From Sediminibacillus massiliensis (lineage in GTDB: Bacteria > Bacillota > Bacilli > Bacillales > Amphibacillaceae), in the NCBI RefSeq assembly GCF_900156915.1, contig NZ_LT732535.1:327120-391119 (forward strand): a DNA stretch of 64,000 nt, written 5' to 3'. The translations under genes and the position numbers were made by a program. The notes below the pieces were generated by a model. It saw only the letters and a program-made list of their open reading frames with translations. It ran no database searches and was not told the origin of the DNA. Shown one piece after another: positions 8,302-17,399 of this stretch (the stretch's first letter is position 1; the number at the start of each line of letters is the position of its first letter).

Positions 8302-8949
8302 GTGAAAAATCCTTTTAAAATGCTGTTTTCCCATTTGAAGCTTAAGGAAGGTGAAACAAAAAAACCGACAAAATTGGCCTACCTATTGATTCTAGGTTTG
8401 GTTGGAATTCTCTTATTGATCGTCAGCAGCATATTTTCTCCGACAGCGGATAACCAGGCGGAAGAACCTCTCTCATCAGGTCCGTCTGCCATGGCAACTG
8501 AAGATCAGGAAACCTTCCTGCAAAAGGATAATGTAGAAAAAGAAGAAGCCATAACCGACTTGGAAAAAAGTTATGAGGAACAATTGCAGGCTCTCCTCGA
8601 AAAAATTCAAGGTGTGTCAAATGTGGAAGCAATGGTCAATCTAGATTCGACCAAACAAAAAGTTTATGAAAAAAATCTAGTGATCGGCCAGCAGACAACA
8701 GAGGAAACAGATCAAAACGGCGGAGAACGAACTCTCGAAGATTCGACGAGAGAACAGGAAGTTGTACTAGTCAGACAAGGTGATAAAGAAGTTCCGCTTC
8801 TTGTCCATACAAAAAAGCCAGAAGTAAGGGGGGTCCTCATAGTTGCCAAAGGAGTAGACCATATGCAAGTGAAAAAATGGGTCGTCGAAGCAGTATCGAG
8901 GGTTCTGGATGTCCCATCGCATAGAATCTCCGTTATGCCGAAAAATTAA
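8302..8949 (+). CDS. spoIIIAG: Stage III sporulation protein AG
   Basis: A 215-residue bitopic membrane protein. There is a short cytoplasmic N-terminus, one membrane segment at about 26-43, a low-complexity acidic linker, then the ring-building motif domain (about 95-213) that assembles into a large ring in the intermembrane space. The GTG start at 8302 follows GGAGGGGG and lies one base after the spoIIIAF stop. The ending VVEAVSRVLDVPSHRISVMPKN is conserved in the family (the full stretch is at about 194-215). Confidence 0.95.
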   Translation: MKNPFKMLFSHLKLKEGETKKPTKLAYLLILGLVGILLLIVSSIFSPTADNQAEEPLSSGPSAMATEDQETFLQKDNVEKEEAITDLEKSYEEQLQALLEKIQGVSNVEAMVNLDSTKQKVYEKNLVIGQQTTEETDQNGGERTLEDSTREQEVVLVRQGDKEVPLLVHTKKPEVRGVLIVAKGVDHMQVKKWVVEAVSRVLDVPSHRISVMPKN

Positions 8950-8964
8950 TGAGGGGGAAAAAAG

Positions 8965-9528
8965 ATGCTGAAAAAACAAACGGTGTGGTTGTTGACGATG
9001 TTGAGTTTAATGATTGTGTTGAGTGTGTACTATATGAGTTCTCCAAACAACGAAGAGCTTGCTATCATAGATACGTTTAACTCAGGAGAAGAGGATCAGG
9101 CAACAAGTGGCGGAGCGGATGGAGAAAATGCAGAAATGTTGGAAGAAGGAGAATCAGTCATTTCCCAAACTTCTTCGGAAGAGTTGTTCGCTTCAATCAG
9201 GATGGACATTGAAGATGAAAGAAGTGTTAAAAAGGAACAATTAGAAGGAATAGTCGCTTCCAGCACTGCTTCAACCGAAGAAGTGAATGCAGCTTATGAA
9301 GAGATGAAGAAGCTTGAAGAGGTCTCGACAAAAGAACTTGTCTTGGAAGAATCGATTGTAGCGGAGAATGGATACGATGATGTGCTTGTAAGATCTGAAG
9401 AGGACGAAGTAGTAGTAACTGTACAAGCGGCTGAATTATCAAAAACAGAAGCAAACAATATCATCCAAATGGCCAAAGATGAATTCGGCGAAGTGACAAT
9501 AGAAGTGAAATTTCAACCGACCAGCTAA
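8965..9528 (+). CDS. spoIIIAH: Stage III sporulation protein AH
   Basis: A 187-residue mother-cell membrane protein whose extracytoplasmic YscJ/FliF-like domain binds forespore SpoIIQ across the intermembrane space. There is one membrane segment at about 5-24, an acidic Gly/Glu-rich linker at about 30-60, and the interaction domain from about 70 to the end (ANNIIQMAKDEFGEVTIEVK near the terminus). It is slightly shorter than the B. subtilis protein, mainly in the linker. The ATG follows GAGGGGG. It is the last gene of the operon, before a terminator. Confidence 0.95.
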   Translation: MLKKQTVWLLTMLSLMIVLSVYYMSSPNNEELAIIDTFNSGEEDQATSGGADGENAEMLEEGESVISQTSSEELFASIRMDIEDERSVKKEQLEGIVASSTASTEEVNAAYEEMKKLEEVSTKELVLEESIVAENGYDDVLVRSEEDEVVVTVQAAELSKTEANNIIQMAKDEFGEVTIEVKFQPTS

Positions 9529-9530
9529 TT

Positions 9531-9583
9531 AAAAGCAGGGACGTGTACTGTAACAGAAGTACACGTCCCTGCTTTTTGTTTTT
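9531..9583 (+). terminator. Terminator of the spoIIIA operon
   Basis: A near-perfect long stem (AAAAGCAGGGACGTGTACT and its complement) around a short loop, followed by a T-rich tract. It isolates spoIIIA from accBC. Confidence 0.93.
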
Positions 9584-9689
9584 TTATTATAAATTAGTCA
9601 TTTTCGGGACACATTGCTATAATAATAGATGGATCATTTCAAGGGAATACCAAGAACTCCTGTTTGAAAGCCGTTTTGTTTCGGGGAAG

Positions 9690-9718
9690 TTGAAGTTTTT
9701 TCAACCATCTCGTAAAAT
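9690..9718 (+). promoter_or_regulatory. Sigma-A promoter of accB-accC-yqhY
   Basis: TTGAAG (9690-9695) and TAAAAT (9713-9718) are separated by 17 bases, giving a predicted start of transcription near 9725. A second weaker candidate, TAGTCA-17-TATAAT, lies at 9595-9623. Confidence 0.65.
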
Positions 9719-9731
9719 GTAGTAGGAGTTA

Positions 9732-9748
9732 TTAGTACCTGTTGTTAA
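9732..9748 (+). promoter_or_regulatory. FapR-like operator ahead of accBC
   Basis: TTAGTACCTGTTGTTAA has a perfect left half of the FapR operator (TTAGTACC) and a degenerate right half. It lies immediately downstream of the predicted transcription start, the usual place for FapR repression. FapR represses lipid synthesis genes until malonyl-CoA accumulates, so control of acetyl-CoA carboxylase would close that loop. This is an inference from the motif. Confidence 0.55.
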
Positions 9749-9777
9749 ATTGTTAAAAAGAGAGGTGCCAATGGAGC

Positions 9778-10278
9778 ATGTTGAAAGTACAAGAGATAAG
9801 AGAACTAATTAAATTGATTGATCAATCATCTATTGATGAATTCAGTTATGAATCGAATGGTACAAAAGTATCGATGAAGAAAGAAAAAGGCGAGAGAGTA
9901 CAGGCGGTCCAATCCCCTGCAAATATCGCACCTGCAGCATCCGAAGTGGTGTCTCAACCATCAACTGAGCCGGTCGAGGTAGAATCTACTCCAGAACCGC
10001 AAGCTGCAAAACCCGCAGAAAAGAATGCAGGTGGACATGACCATGAGATTGTTTCACCAATGGTTGGTACATTTTACAGTTCACCGACCCCGGAAAGTGA
10101 TGTATATGTTCAAAAAGGGGACAAGGTGTCTTCTGATACCGTCGTTTGTATCGTTGAAGCGATGAAATTGTTCAACGAAATTGAAGCGGAAGTGAAAGGT
10201 GAAATTACCGAAGTATTAGTGGAAGACGGCGAACTGGTTGAATATGGCCAGCCTTTATTTAGAGTTAAGACAGAGTAA
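9778..10278 (+). CDS. accB: Biotin carboxyl carrier protein of acetyl-CoA carboxylase
   Basis: The carrier subunit of acetyl-CoA carboxylase, which makes malonyl-CoA for fatty acid synthesis. Residues 1-35 form the conserved N-terminal helix region, 43-85 is a Pro/Ala/Glu-rich flexible linker, and about 88-166 is the biotinyl domain. The biotinylated Lys130 lies in EAMKLFNEI. The ATG at 9778 gives the family N-terminus ([15 protein letters not shown]). An ATG at 9771 is out of frame. AGAGGTG lies ten bases upstream. It is the first gene of accB-accC-yqhY. Confidence 0.97.
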   Translation: MLKVQEIRELIKLIDQSSIDEFSYESNGTKVSMKKEKGERVQAVQSPANIAPAASEVVSQPSTEPVEVESTPEPQAAKPAEKNAGGHDHEIVSPMVGTFYSSPTPESDVYVQKGDKVSSDTVVCIVEAMKLFNEIEAEVKGEITEVLVEDGELVEYGQPLFRVKTE

Positions 10279-10290
10279 GGGGATGACATT

Positions 10291-11646
10291 GTGATTAAAA
10301 AACTCTTGATTGCGAACAGAGGAGAAATAGCTGTCCGCATAATACGAGCGTGTAAAGAAATGGATATAGAAACAGTAGCTGTATATTCGGAAGGGGATAA
10401 GGATTCTCTTCATGTGAAATTAGCAGATGAAGCTTACTGTATCGGTCCGATATTGAGCAAGGATAGTTATTTGAACTTCACCAACATAATGAGCGTGGCA
10501 ACTTTGACTGAAGTCGATGCTATACATCCTGGTTATGGATTTCTGTCCGAAAATGCCGATTTTGCAGATATATGCAACGCCTGCAATATCACCTTTGTAG
10601 GGCCGAGTGCATATGCAATTCAAAAAATGGGAACAAAAGATGTGGCGAGAGAAACAATGAAAGAAGCAGGTGTACCGATTGTTCCCGGATCTGAGGGGAT
10701 TATTGCCGATGAAGAAGAAGGAAAAAGAGTTGCAGAAAAAATCGGTTATCCTGTCATCATCAAAGCGACAGCAGGCGGAGGCGGTAAAGGAATCCGTGTC
10801 GCCCGATCTGAAGAAGAATTAGTAAAAGGAATTCGAGTAACCCAAAAAGAAGCAGAACAGGCATTTGGAAATCCTGGCGTCTATATAGAAAAATTCATCG
10901 AAGATTTTCGTCATGTCGAGATACAAGTACTTGCCGACAATTTCGGAAATGTCGTCCATTTAGGAGAGCGGGATTGTACAATCCAGCGCCGCCTGCAGAA
11001 ATTGATTGAAGAAACTCCTTCACCTGCAGTGACACCAGCAATCAGGGAAAAGATGGGTCAGGCCGCCGTCAAGGCTGCACAGGCAGTGGAGTACTCCGGT
11101 GCAGGCACAATCGAATTCATTTTTGACAAAAAAGAGGAAACCTTCTATTTCATGGAAATGAACACACGGATTCAAGTGGAACATCCTGTGACAGAAATGG
11201 TAACAGGGGTTGATTTGATTAAAGAACAGATCAAAATTGCAAACAATGAAAAGCTTTCTTTCAAACAGGAAGAAATCGAGTTTAACGGCTGGGCTATTGA
11301 GTGCAGGATCAATGCGGAAAATCCTTTCAAGCAATTCATGCCGTCGCCAGGTGAAATAACAATGTACCTGCCTCCTGGAGGTCTTGGAGTGAGAATCGAT
11401 TCAGGTGCTTACCCTGGTTACAAAATACCTCCTTATTATGATTCCATGATTGCTAAACTTATTACTTATGGTCCGACAAGGGAAGAAGCTGTCCGGAGAA
11501 TGAGACGTGCCTTGGATGAATTTGTTGTAGAAGGGGTATTCACTACTATTCCTTTCCATGAGCGAATGATGGCTCACCCAAAATTTGTCGATGGAGATTT
11601 TAATACAAAATTTTTGGAAAAATATACTATAATGGAAGATGAATAG
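10291..11646 (+). CDS. accC: Acetyl-CoA carboxylase biotin carboxylase subunit
   Basis: Carboxylates the biotin on AccB using ATP and bicarbonate. The 451-residue protein has the N-terminal fold ([19 protein letters not shown]), the ATP-grasp domain with the Gly-rich loop [12 protein letters not shown], and the C-terminal domain including [14 protein letters not shown]. The GTG at 10291 has AAGGGGATGA upstream and lies 12 bases after accB. It could also serve the lone carboxyltransferase gene at 44.8 kb, since no other biotin carboxylase is seen in the window; that is an inference. Confidence 0.97.
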   Translation: MIKKLLIANRGEIAVRIIRACKEMDIETVAVYSEGDKDSLHVKLADEAYCIGPILSKDSYLNFTNIMSVATLTEVDAIHPGYGFLSENADFADICNACNITFVGPSAYAIQKMGTKDVARETMKEAGVPIVPGSEGIIADEEEGKRVAEKIGYPVIIKATAGGGGKGIRVARSEEELVKGIRVTQKEAEQAFGNPGVYIEKFIEDFRHVEIQVLADNFGNVVHLGERDCTIQRRLQKLIEETPSPAVTPAIREKMGQAAVKAAQAVEYSGAGTIEFIFDKKEETFYFMEMNTRIQVEHPVTEMVTGVDLIKEQIKIANNEKLSFKQEEIEFNGWAIECRINAENPFKQFMPSPGEITMYLPPGGLGVRIDSGAYPGYKIPPYYDSMIAKLITYGPTREEAVRRMRRALDEFVVEGVFTTIPFHERMMAHPKFVDGDFNTKFLEKYTIMEDE

Positions 11647-11665
11647 TACAAAAGGAGTGAACGGA

Positions 11666-12064
11666 ATGAACGAAAACTCTTTATTGAACGTCGGTGAAGG
11701 TTCAGACCTTGGAAAAGTGGAAATAGCTCCTGAAGTAATCGAGGTTATTGCCGGGATTGCAACCATCGAAATCAAAGGCGTATTCGGGATGCGTGGCAAC
11801 TTCGCTTCGGGTGTAGCAGAGCGATTGGGCAAGAAGTCACACGGCAAGGGCATAAAGGTCGAACTGACAGAAAATGGTGTGTTGATCGATGTGTTTGTTG
11901 TATTGGATTATGGAACGACAATCCCTGAAATCGCCCAGAAAATCCAGACCAACATTCGCCAGGCGCTTAAAAACATGACAGCTCTTGAAATTGATGAGAT
12001 CAATATCCATGTTGTCGGTGTCCAGATAGATCAAAAGGAAGAACAGGAAGCGATTTCTGAATAG
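11666..12064 (+). CDS. yqhY: YqhY, Asp23/Gls24 family protein
   Basis: A 132-residue Asp23/Gls24-family protein. The family's fold is small and soluble, and in B. subtilis YqhY is linked to acetyl-CoA carboxylase: its loss selects mutations in accB/accC. Conserved segments are VEIAPEVIEVIAGIATIEIKG and, later, VDVFVVLDYGTTIPEIAQKI within residues 60-100. The ATG at 11666 has AAAGGAG nine bases upstream; an ATG at 11639 inside accC lacks one. Its place directly after accC supports a role in tuning carboxylase activity. Confidence 0.93.
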   Translation: MNENSLLNVGEGSDLGKVEIAPEVIEVIAGIATIEIKGVFGMRGNFASGVAERLGKKSHGKGIKVELTENGVLIDVFVVLDYGTTIPEIAQKIQTNIRQALKNMTALEIDEINIHVVGVQIDQKEEQEAISE

Positions 12065-12071
12065 GAACTAT

Positions 12072-12116
12072 TGAAGGAGGTCAAAGGAGTCAAATTCTCT
12101 TTTGGCTTCTTTTATT
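12072..12116 (+). terminator. Probable terminator after yqhY
   Basis: GGAGGTCAAAGGAG can pair, with some G-T pairs, with CTCTTTTGGCTTC, followed by TTTTATTT. The rest of the 200-base gap before nusB shows no further gene. Confidence 0.55.
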
Positions 12117-12265
12117 TAACAGGACCTGGCGAGAAAAAAGTTGTCGCGCGAATCATCTTTCTCCGGAACGGTTTTCTTATAAGAAAGAGTCAGGCTCGAA
12201 TATGGTTTTGTAATTCGGAAAATGTTATTATTTGAAACAGATATAGCTTAAAGGAGAATGAATGT

Positions 12266-12643
12266 ATGAAAAGACGAACAGCCAGAGAGAAAGCCTTCCA
12301 AATCCTCTTCCAAATGGATGTCAACGACATTGATCCCAAAGATGCAATAGAACATGTCATGGAACAGCCGGTGGAAGGGACCTATCTTACTGAGTTAGTT
12401 TACGGTGTAGTGGAACACAGGGATGCAATCGATAGTAAAATAGATGACAATTTGGAAAAATGGACTTTCAGCAGACTGGCTTCGGTGGAAAAAAACCTGT
12501 TGCGGATTGCTGTGTTTGAATTGTTTTATAAAGAAGATGTTCCGCAAGGCGTAGCCATCAACGAGGCGGTAGAATTGGCGAACGATTATGGTGACGAGAA
12601 ATCAGGAAAGTTTATTAATGGTGTTTTGTCCAAGATGTTATAA
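12266..12643 (+). CDS. nusB: Transcription antitermination factor NusB
   Basis: NusB binds boxA RNA together with ribosomal protein S10 and supports antitermination on rRNA operons. The 125-residue all-helical protein begins MKRRTAREKAFQILFQMD and ends FINGVLSKM, both typical. The ATG at 12266 follows AAGGAG; two earlier ATG codons belong to a four-codon reading frame or another frame. It lies 15 bases before folD, so they form the start of a long housekeeping operon. Confidence 0.96.
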   Translation: MKRRTAREKAFQILFQMDVNDIDPKDAIEHVMEQPVEGTYLTELVYGVVEHRDAIDSKIDDNLEKWTFSRLASVEKNLLRIAVFELFYKEDVPQGVAINEAVELANDYGDEKSGKFINGVLSKML

Positions 12644-12657
12644 AAGGGGATGTACAA

Positions 12658-13521
12658 ATGACAGCGGAAATAATATATGGCAAACAACTGGCGAGCGACT
12701 TGAGAGAAGAAATGAAACTTGAAGTGGACGCACTGAAAAAAGCCGAAATAACCCCAAAACTAACGGTGGTCCTAATCGGAGACGACCCTGCCTCCCATTC
12801 ATATGTAAGAGGGAAAGAGAAAGCATCGGCGGAAGTAGGGGTGGAATCCAATGTTCTCAGGATGAAAGAGGAAACCACCGAAACGCAATTATTGGAAGTT
12901 ATTGATGAACTAAACAACGATGTTTCCGTGAACGGCATATTAGTCCAACTTCCTCTTCCAGGGCATATAAACGAACAGGTAATCATTGAAGCAATCAGTC
13001 CAGAGAAAGATGTTGACGGATTTCATCCGATAAATATAGGTCGGATGGTTGCCGGAAAGGATACCTTCTACCCTTGTACTCCTTATGGGATTATTACTAT
13101 GCTCAAATCGAAAAATGTGAAAATTGAAGGTAAACAGGCCGTTATTGTGGGCAGGAGCAACATTGTCGGCAAACCGGTAGGTCAATTGCTTTTAAACGAA
13201 AATGCAACTGTTACCTATTGTCACTCCCGGACAGAGGATATGAGAAAACACACGCTCGAAGCGGACATACTTATTGTAGCTGTAGGGAAGCAGCACTTTT
13301 TGACTGCAGATGATATTAAGCCTGGTGCTGTGGTCATCGATGTGGGGGTCAATAGGATGGAAAACGGAAAACTCACAGGGGACGTGGAATTCGACACAGC
13401 CAAAGAGAAAGCGGACTTGATCACCCCCGTACCAGGTGGCGTAGGTCCCATGACGATTACGATGTTATTACATAACACCATCAAGGCGGCCAAGAAACAT
13501 AACGGATATTTAGGGAAATAA
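12658..13521 (+). CDS. folD: Bifunctional methylenetetrahydrofolate dehydrogenase/cyclohydrolase
   Basis: Interconverts 5,10-methylene-THF, 5,10-methenyl-THF and 10-formyl-THF in one-carbon metabolism. The 287-residue protein shows the active-site Tyr49 and Lys53 (SYVRGKEKAS), GILVQLPLP, and the NADP-binding segment GRSNIVGKPVGQLL. The C-terminal PVPGGVGPMTITMLLHNT is a family signature. AAGGGGATG precedes the ATG. The stop lies within a few bases of the xseA start. Confidence 0.97.
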   Translation: MTAEIIYGKQLASDLREEMKLEVDALKKAEITPKLTVVLIGDDPASHSYVRGKEKASAEVGVESNVLRMKEETTETQLLEVIDELNNDVSVNGILVQLPLPGHINEQVIIEAISPEKDVDGFHPINIGRMVAGKDTFYPCTPYGIITMLKSKNVKIEGKQAVIVGRSNIVGKPVGQLLLNENATVTYCHSRTEDMRKHTLEADILIVAVGKQHFLTADDIKPGAVVIDVGVNRMENGKLTGDVEFDTAKEKADLITPVPGGVGPMTITMLLHNTIKAAKKHNGYLGK

Positions 13522-13539
13522 AATGTGCAGGTGTTTGAT

Positions 13540-14889
13540 ATGAATGATAAATATTTAACAGTTACAGCCTTGACCCGCTATATAAAGCGTAAATTCGAGA
13601 TGGATAAGCATCTGAAGGATGTATGGCTGAAAGCGGAGATTTCCAACTTTAAACATCATAGCAGGGGACATATGTATCTTACCTTGAAAGATGATCGTTC
13701 GAGAATCCAGGCAGTTATGTTTGCAGGGAATAATCGTTTTCTGAAATTCCGCCCGGAAAATGGGATGAATGTGCTGGTAAAAGGAGAGCTTGGTGTCTAT
13801 GAACCCCAAGGCCAATACCAATTATATATTAACGATATGCAGCCCGATGGAATAGGTGCTCTTTACCTTGCTTATGAACAATTGAAAGAAAAATTGAGCA
13901 AGGAAGGGTTGTTCGATGAAGAAAAAAAACAACCAATTCCTGCTTATCCCAAACATATCGGAGTGATTACATCACCGACCGGCGCTGCGGTAAGGGACAT
14001 TATGATAACCCTGAAAAGGCGTTACCCAATAGTCAAAGTCAGTTTATATCCCGTTTTGGTGCAAGGTGAACGGTCGGCTGAATCGATTGTAAAAGCGATA
14101 AACGCTGCAAGCGACCATAAAGGGATCGACCTTTTGATTGTCGGCAGGGGCGGCGGATCGATAGAAGAATTATGGAGCTTTAATGAAGAAATAGTCGCGA
14201 GGGCCATTTCGGGGTCCAGACTGCCCGTGATTTCTGCAGTCGGCCATGAGACTGATTTTACGATAAGCGACTTGGTTGCAGATGTCCGCGCTGCCACACC
14301 GACTGCAGCAGCAGAACTCGCGGTTCCTTCACAATTGGAACTTAAGACGAAAATAAATTCAGCAAAAAGGTCGCTTGACCGTTTAATTGTAAGCCAATTG
14401 TCCACGGCGAAAGAGCGCCTGGATCAACTGAACAAGTCATATGCATTTCGATATCCGGCCCAAATGCTAAAGCAGAAGGAACAGGAGCTGGATAGAAACG
14501 TCGAAAGGCTTTCAAAAGCTTTAAAATGGAAACATGATCGCAACCGTGACCAACTACATTTTTTTACACAAAGATTGGAGCAACGACATCCCGCAATACA
14601 GGTAAGTCAGTCAAAAAGAGAATTGGAAAAACTTCAAAGTAGATTCACACTGGCCTTCAGGAAAGAGATAGAAACCAAACATGTCCGTTTTGCCAAAAAT
14701 TTGGATAAACTGTCCTTGCTTAATCCATTGGAAACAATGAAGCGAGGTTATTCGATAACCTACACAGAGGATGGACAGGTCTTGAAAACTACAAAAGACG
14801 TCCAACCAGGAAATCAACTGACGGTGAAGCTTTATGATGGTATTTTGGACTGCCAAGTCTGGGGGATAGAGGAGGATACGAATGAGTAA
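13540..14889 (+). CDS. xseA: Exodeoxyribonuclease VII large subunit
   Basis: The catalytic subunit of exonuclease VII, which degrades single-stranded DNA. It has an N-terminal OB-fold (about 8-105), the catalytic region with [17 protein letters not shown] and [13 protein letters not shown], then a long coiled coil (about 265-400) and a small C-terminal domain that recruits XseB. I chose the ATG at 13540 because AGGTG lies seven bases upstream; in-frame GTG codons at 13525 and 13531 are alternatives. xseB overlaps its last eight bases. Confidence 0.95.
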   Translation: MNDKYLTVTALTRYIKRKFEMDKHLKDVWLKAEISNFKHHSRGHMYLTLKDDRSRIQAVMFAGNNRFLKFRPENGMNVLVKGELGVYEPQGQYQLYINDMQPDGIGALYLAYEQLKEKLSKEGLFDEEKKQPIPAYPKHIGVITSPTGAAVRDIMITLKRRYPIVKVSLYPVLVQGERSAESIVKAINAASDHKGIDLLIVGRGGGSIEELWSFNEEIVARAISGSRLPVISAVGHETDFTISDLVADVRAATPTAAAELAVPSQLELKTKINSAKRSLDRLIVSQLSTAKERLDQLNKSYAFRYPAQMLKQKEQELDRNVERLSKALKWKHDRNRDQLHFFTQRLEQRHPAIQVSQSKRELEKLQSRFTLAFRKEIETKHVRFAKNLDKLSLLNPLETMKRGYSITYTEDGQVLKTTKDVQPGNQLTVKLYDGILDCQVWGIEEDTNE

Positions 14890-15112
14890 AGAAGAACTTA
14901 CATTTGAAGAAGCGATGAAACAACTCGAAGAAATCGTAGGAAAATTGGAAGAAGGAGACGTCCCATTGGAAAAGGCTATCAATTACTACCAAGAAGGGAT
15001 GAAACTTTCGAAAATTTGCAGCGACAAACTGGAAACGGTAGAAGAACAAATGGAACAAATTGTTAATGAACAGGGAGATACTGTACCCTTCAATGTCCAG
15101 GAGGAAGAATAG
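14882..15112 (+). CDS. xseB: Exodeoxyribonuclease VII small subunit
   Basis: A 76-residue helical-hairpin protein that coats the XseA coiled coil. The start of the fold ([20 protein letters not shown]) and the [19 protein letters not shown] segment are typical. The ATG is preceded by GGAGGATACGA, inside the end of xseA, which indicates translational coupling. Its last codons contain the ribosome binding site of ispA. Confidence 0.96.
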   Translation: MSKEELTFEEAMKQLEEIVGKLEEGDVPLEKAINYYQEGMKLSKICSDKLETVEEQMEQIVNEQGDTVPFNVQEEE

Positions 15113-15113
15113 C

Positions 15114-15998
15114 GTGCCTAAGGCCTTACAAAATTTTTTAACGGAAACTCAGACTTCTATAAATCAAGAACTGATCAGGCAAATCGAACAACTCGATTTG
15201 CCTGAAAGGCTGAAAGCTTCCATGCTCTATTCCGTCAAAGCCGGGGGGAAAAGACTGCGGCCTGCCTTGATGATTGCAAGCTTCCAATCCTATGGTGGAG
15301 AAGGAGACAAAGCCCTTTCCACTGCTGCAGCTTTGGAAATGATCCATACTTACTCTTTGATCCACGACGATTTACCAGCAATGGATGATGACCACTACAG
15401 AAGAGGAATGCCTACGAATCATAAACAGTTTGACGAAGCAACGGCGATTCTTGCCGGCGATGGTTTGCTGACCTATAGTTTTGAAATCATTGCAAAAGAT
15501 GAATTGCTTTCAGACAGCCAAAAAGTCAAACTCATCGGTATGCTCAGCGGTGCTGCAGGGCCAAAAGGGATGGTTGCAGGGCAAATTCTTGATATGATGG
15601 CAGAAAACAAGGAAAGTACTTTGGGCGAACTGGAGACAATCCATACATTGAAAACAGGGCAACTACTGAAGTTTGCAGTGGCCGCAGGCGCTTTTCTGGG
15701 TGGTGCAACAGATTACCAATTAGAAGCTCTGCATAAATTCGCTTACTATTTAGGTTTAATATTCCAAGTGCAGGATGACATCCTCGATATCGACGGAAAT
15801 CCTGAATTGATAGGAAAGCCAATTGGTAGTGACGCTACCAATTTCAAGAGTACTTTTCCGAAATTGTTAGGTATGGAAGGGGCAATCGATCAAAAGAATT
15901 CCTATATGGATAAGGCAAAAGAAGCATTGGCCGATGCCGAGGTCCATTCATCGATCCTCTTTGAAATTACCGAACACTTTGGAAACAGGGATTATTAG
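15114..15998 (+). CDS. ispA: Farnesyl diphosphate synthase
   Basis: Condenses dimethylallyl and isopentenyl diphosphates to geranyl and farnesyl diphosphate. The 294-residue polyprenyl synthase has the first Asp-rich motif in HDDLPAMDDD and the second in QDDILDIDG, plus GGKRLRP near the N-terminus. The frame is open from 15060, but the GTG at 15114 directly follows the xseB stop with AGGAGGAA at the right distance and gives the usual N-terminus and length. The OLE RNA gene follows in place of the usual direct ispA-dxs junction. Confidence 0.95.
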   Translation: MPKALQNFLTETQTSINQELIRQIEQLDLPERLKASMLYSVKAGGKRLRPALMIASFQSYGGEGDKALSTAAALEMIHTYSLIHDDLPAMDDDHYRRGMPTNHKQFDEATAILAGDGLLTYSFEIIAKDELLSDSQKVKLIGMLSGAAGPKGMVAGQILDMMAENKESTLGELETIHTLKTGQLLKFAVAAGAFLGGATDYQLEALHKFAYYLGLIFQVQDDILDIDGNPELIGKPIGSDATNFKSTFPKLLGMEGAIDQKNSYMDKAKEALADAEVHSSILFEITEHFGNRDY

Positions 15999-16027
15999 TA
16001 TCGTTTCGAGACGCTGATAAGTAATTA

Positions 16028-16056
16028 TTGAGCAAACGACAAAAATATGATATATT
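16028..16056 (+). promoter_or_regulatory. Candidate sigma-A promoter for OLE RNA
   Basis: TTGAGC (16028-16033) and TATATT (16051-16056) are 17 bases apart. The predicted transcription start, near 16063, falls at the base of the long terminal stem of the OLE RNA. Transcription from upstream genes may also contribute. Confidence 0.55.
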
Positions 16057-16062
16057 ATAAAG

Positions 16063-16670
16063 ACAAATGGAATGGTGCAGTATTCTAGTCAGTCCTCCGT
16101 TCCTGAAGGCGGGCCTAAAAATCCGCCAAAGGGCACATCGATGAAGTTCCTTGTGCTGGCTTGAGGCGCCCAGCCTTGGGTCAGTGCTGGGAGTTAAGGT
16201 TGCAGGGCGATCCACAAAGGCATGTGGGCGAGGACCCTGCTTCCGCGGAGGCCCATCTCTGTAGTGGTTTCTAAGCCTAGAACCCGCTATGGACTGGGGT
16301 ATGAACCTGCGCAATAGGGAAAGGGAATCTCTATTCGCAGCGTAGCCTGCCTTGAGTGGTGCTGAGGGGATTATGGTTATAAATGGCGAGATTGTGGCCA
16401 CTTTCTTTTCATTTTCTGCCATATGAAATCAACACTGCAAAAGAGGCTAGGGAACGGCCAAAGACTGCTGAGGAAATCTCCTAGACTGTTCCGATGGACA
16501 TTTAAAAGGGATTATAGTGCGGACTAAGTGGTAATCCAGTCTAGCCATTGGCAACAAGGCTAAGATGGATTTAAAGGGGAACCGCCAGAATGGCAACATT
16601 CGGTATCCATCTGGGAAAACCTACTGGACCTAAGCCGCAGTTTTTACCTTTTAAGTGACCATTCCAATTA
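16063..16670 (+). ncRNA. ole: OLE RNA (ornate large extremophilic RNA)
   Basis: About 600 bases without a plausible protein gene lie between ispA and an OapA homologue. They are visibly richer in G+C than the flanks and full of nested complementary segments. The ends pair: TGGAATGGT at 16068-16076 with ACCATTCCA at 16658-16666. Internal stems include GGCGG/CCGCC (16108-16127), GCAGGG/CCCTGC (16202-16240) enclosing CCACA/TGTGG, and AGATGGAT/ATCCATCT (16563-16612). Size, structure and the ispA-RNA-oapA-dxs order match the OLE class known from B. halodurans. OLE forms a membrane ribonucleoprotein with OapA and affects tolerance to cold, alcohols and Mg2+. Exact ends are estimates. Confidence 0.92.
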
Positions 16671-16699
16671 CATAATTGAATTTTTCAAGAGGTCAATAA

Positions 16700-17275
16700 A
16701 TGAAATCACACTTAAGTAAGTCATTAAAATTTAGTTTGAGTATTGCCGTTATCACATTTGTGTTAGCGGCTATTTTTTCAGTTATCTCCTCGTCCGTACT
16801 TAGTGGGGTAGTATGGATTGTAGGATTGTTTATCGTGCTGCTGATCGTTTTAATCGGTGTTGTATTTGATATGCTCGGCATTGCAGCCACTGCTGCTGAT
16901 GAAGTACCCTTTCACGCCATGGCAGCAGAGAAGGTAAGCGGTTCCAAACAGGCGATCCAGATTGTACGTAATGCCGATAAGTTTGCAAGTTTTTGCAATG
17001 ATGTAATCGGTGATATATCTGGGATTGTCAGCGGGACCGCTTCCGCCATTGTTGTCCTCCAGGTTGCAAATGGGTTCGGTTATTCTGAGGGATCCACAGT
17101 CCAAATCGTCATTTCGGTTGTTTTGACAAGTCTCGTGGCGGCATTGACTGTCGGTGGAAAAGCAATTGGAAAGTATTTTGCAATCCATGCCTCCACCAAT
17201 ATCATATTTTTTGCAGGTAAAATGATTGCTTTTATGGAGGAAAAATTTAAAATAAAATTGATATCCCAACGTTGA
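16700..17275 (+). CDS. oapA: OapA, OLE RNA-associated membrane protein
   Basis: A 191-residue integral membrane protein with hydrophobic segments at about 12-32, 38-60, 100-120 and 128-148. It has an acidic/polar loop after the second segment ([19 protein letters not shown]) and a basic C-terminus. OapA binds OLE RNA and holds it at the membrane; the family resembles the membrane domain of CNNM/CorC-type transport proteins. The ATG at 16700 follows AAGAGGTC, 30 bases after the OLE 3' stem. dxs follows after about 125 bases. Assignment rests on position next to OLE and topology and is strong. Confidence 0.9.
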   Translation: MKSHLSKSLKFSLSIAVITFVLAAIFSVISSSVLSGVVWIVGLFIVLLIVLIGVVFDMLGIAATAADEVPFHAMAAEKVSGSKQAIQIVRNADKFASFCNDVIGDISGIVSGTASAIVVLQVANGFGYSEGSTVQIVISVVLTSLVAALTVGGKAIGKYFAIHASTNIIFFAGKMIAFMEEKFKIKLISQR

Positions 17276-17399
17276 TAAGGGTCGAAATATGAAACATCTT
17301 AGTGAAAAGTCTGTTATACTGATGGGGAAAGCAATGAGAGCTTCTGCATTGGCACATTCAGGCAAGCAGAAATTAGTGATGAAGGGGAGGACTCCCAAA

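Noticed and set aside
15967-16422. A 151-codon open frame on the minus strand across the 5' half of the OLE region
   Set aside because: No ribosome binding site or recognisable domain, and it reads antisense through conserved RNA stems. It is a by-product of the structured RNA sequence.
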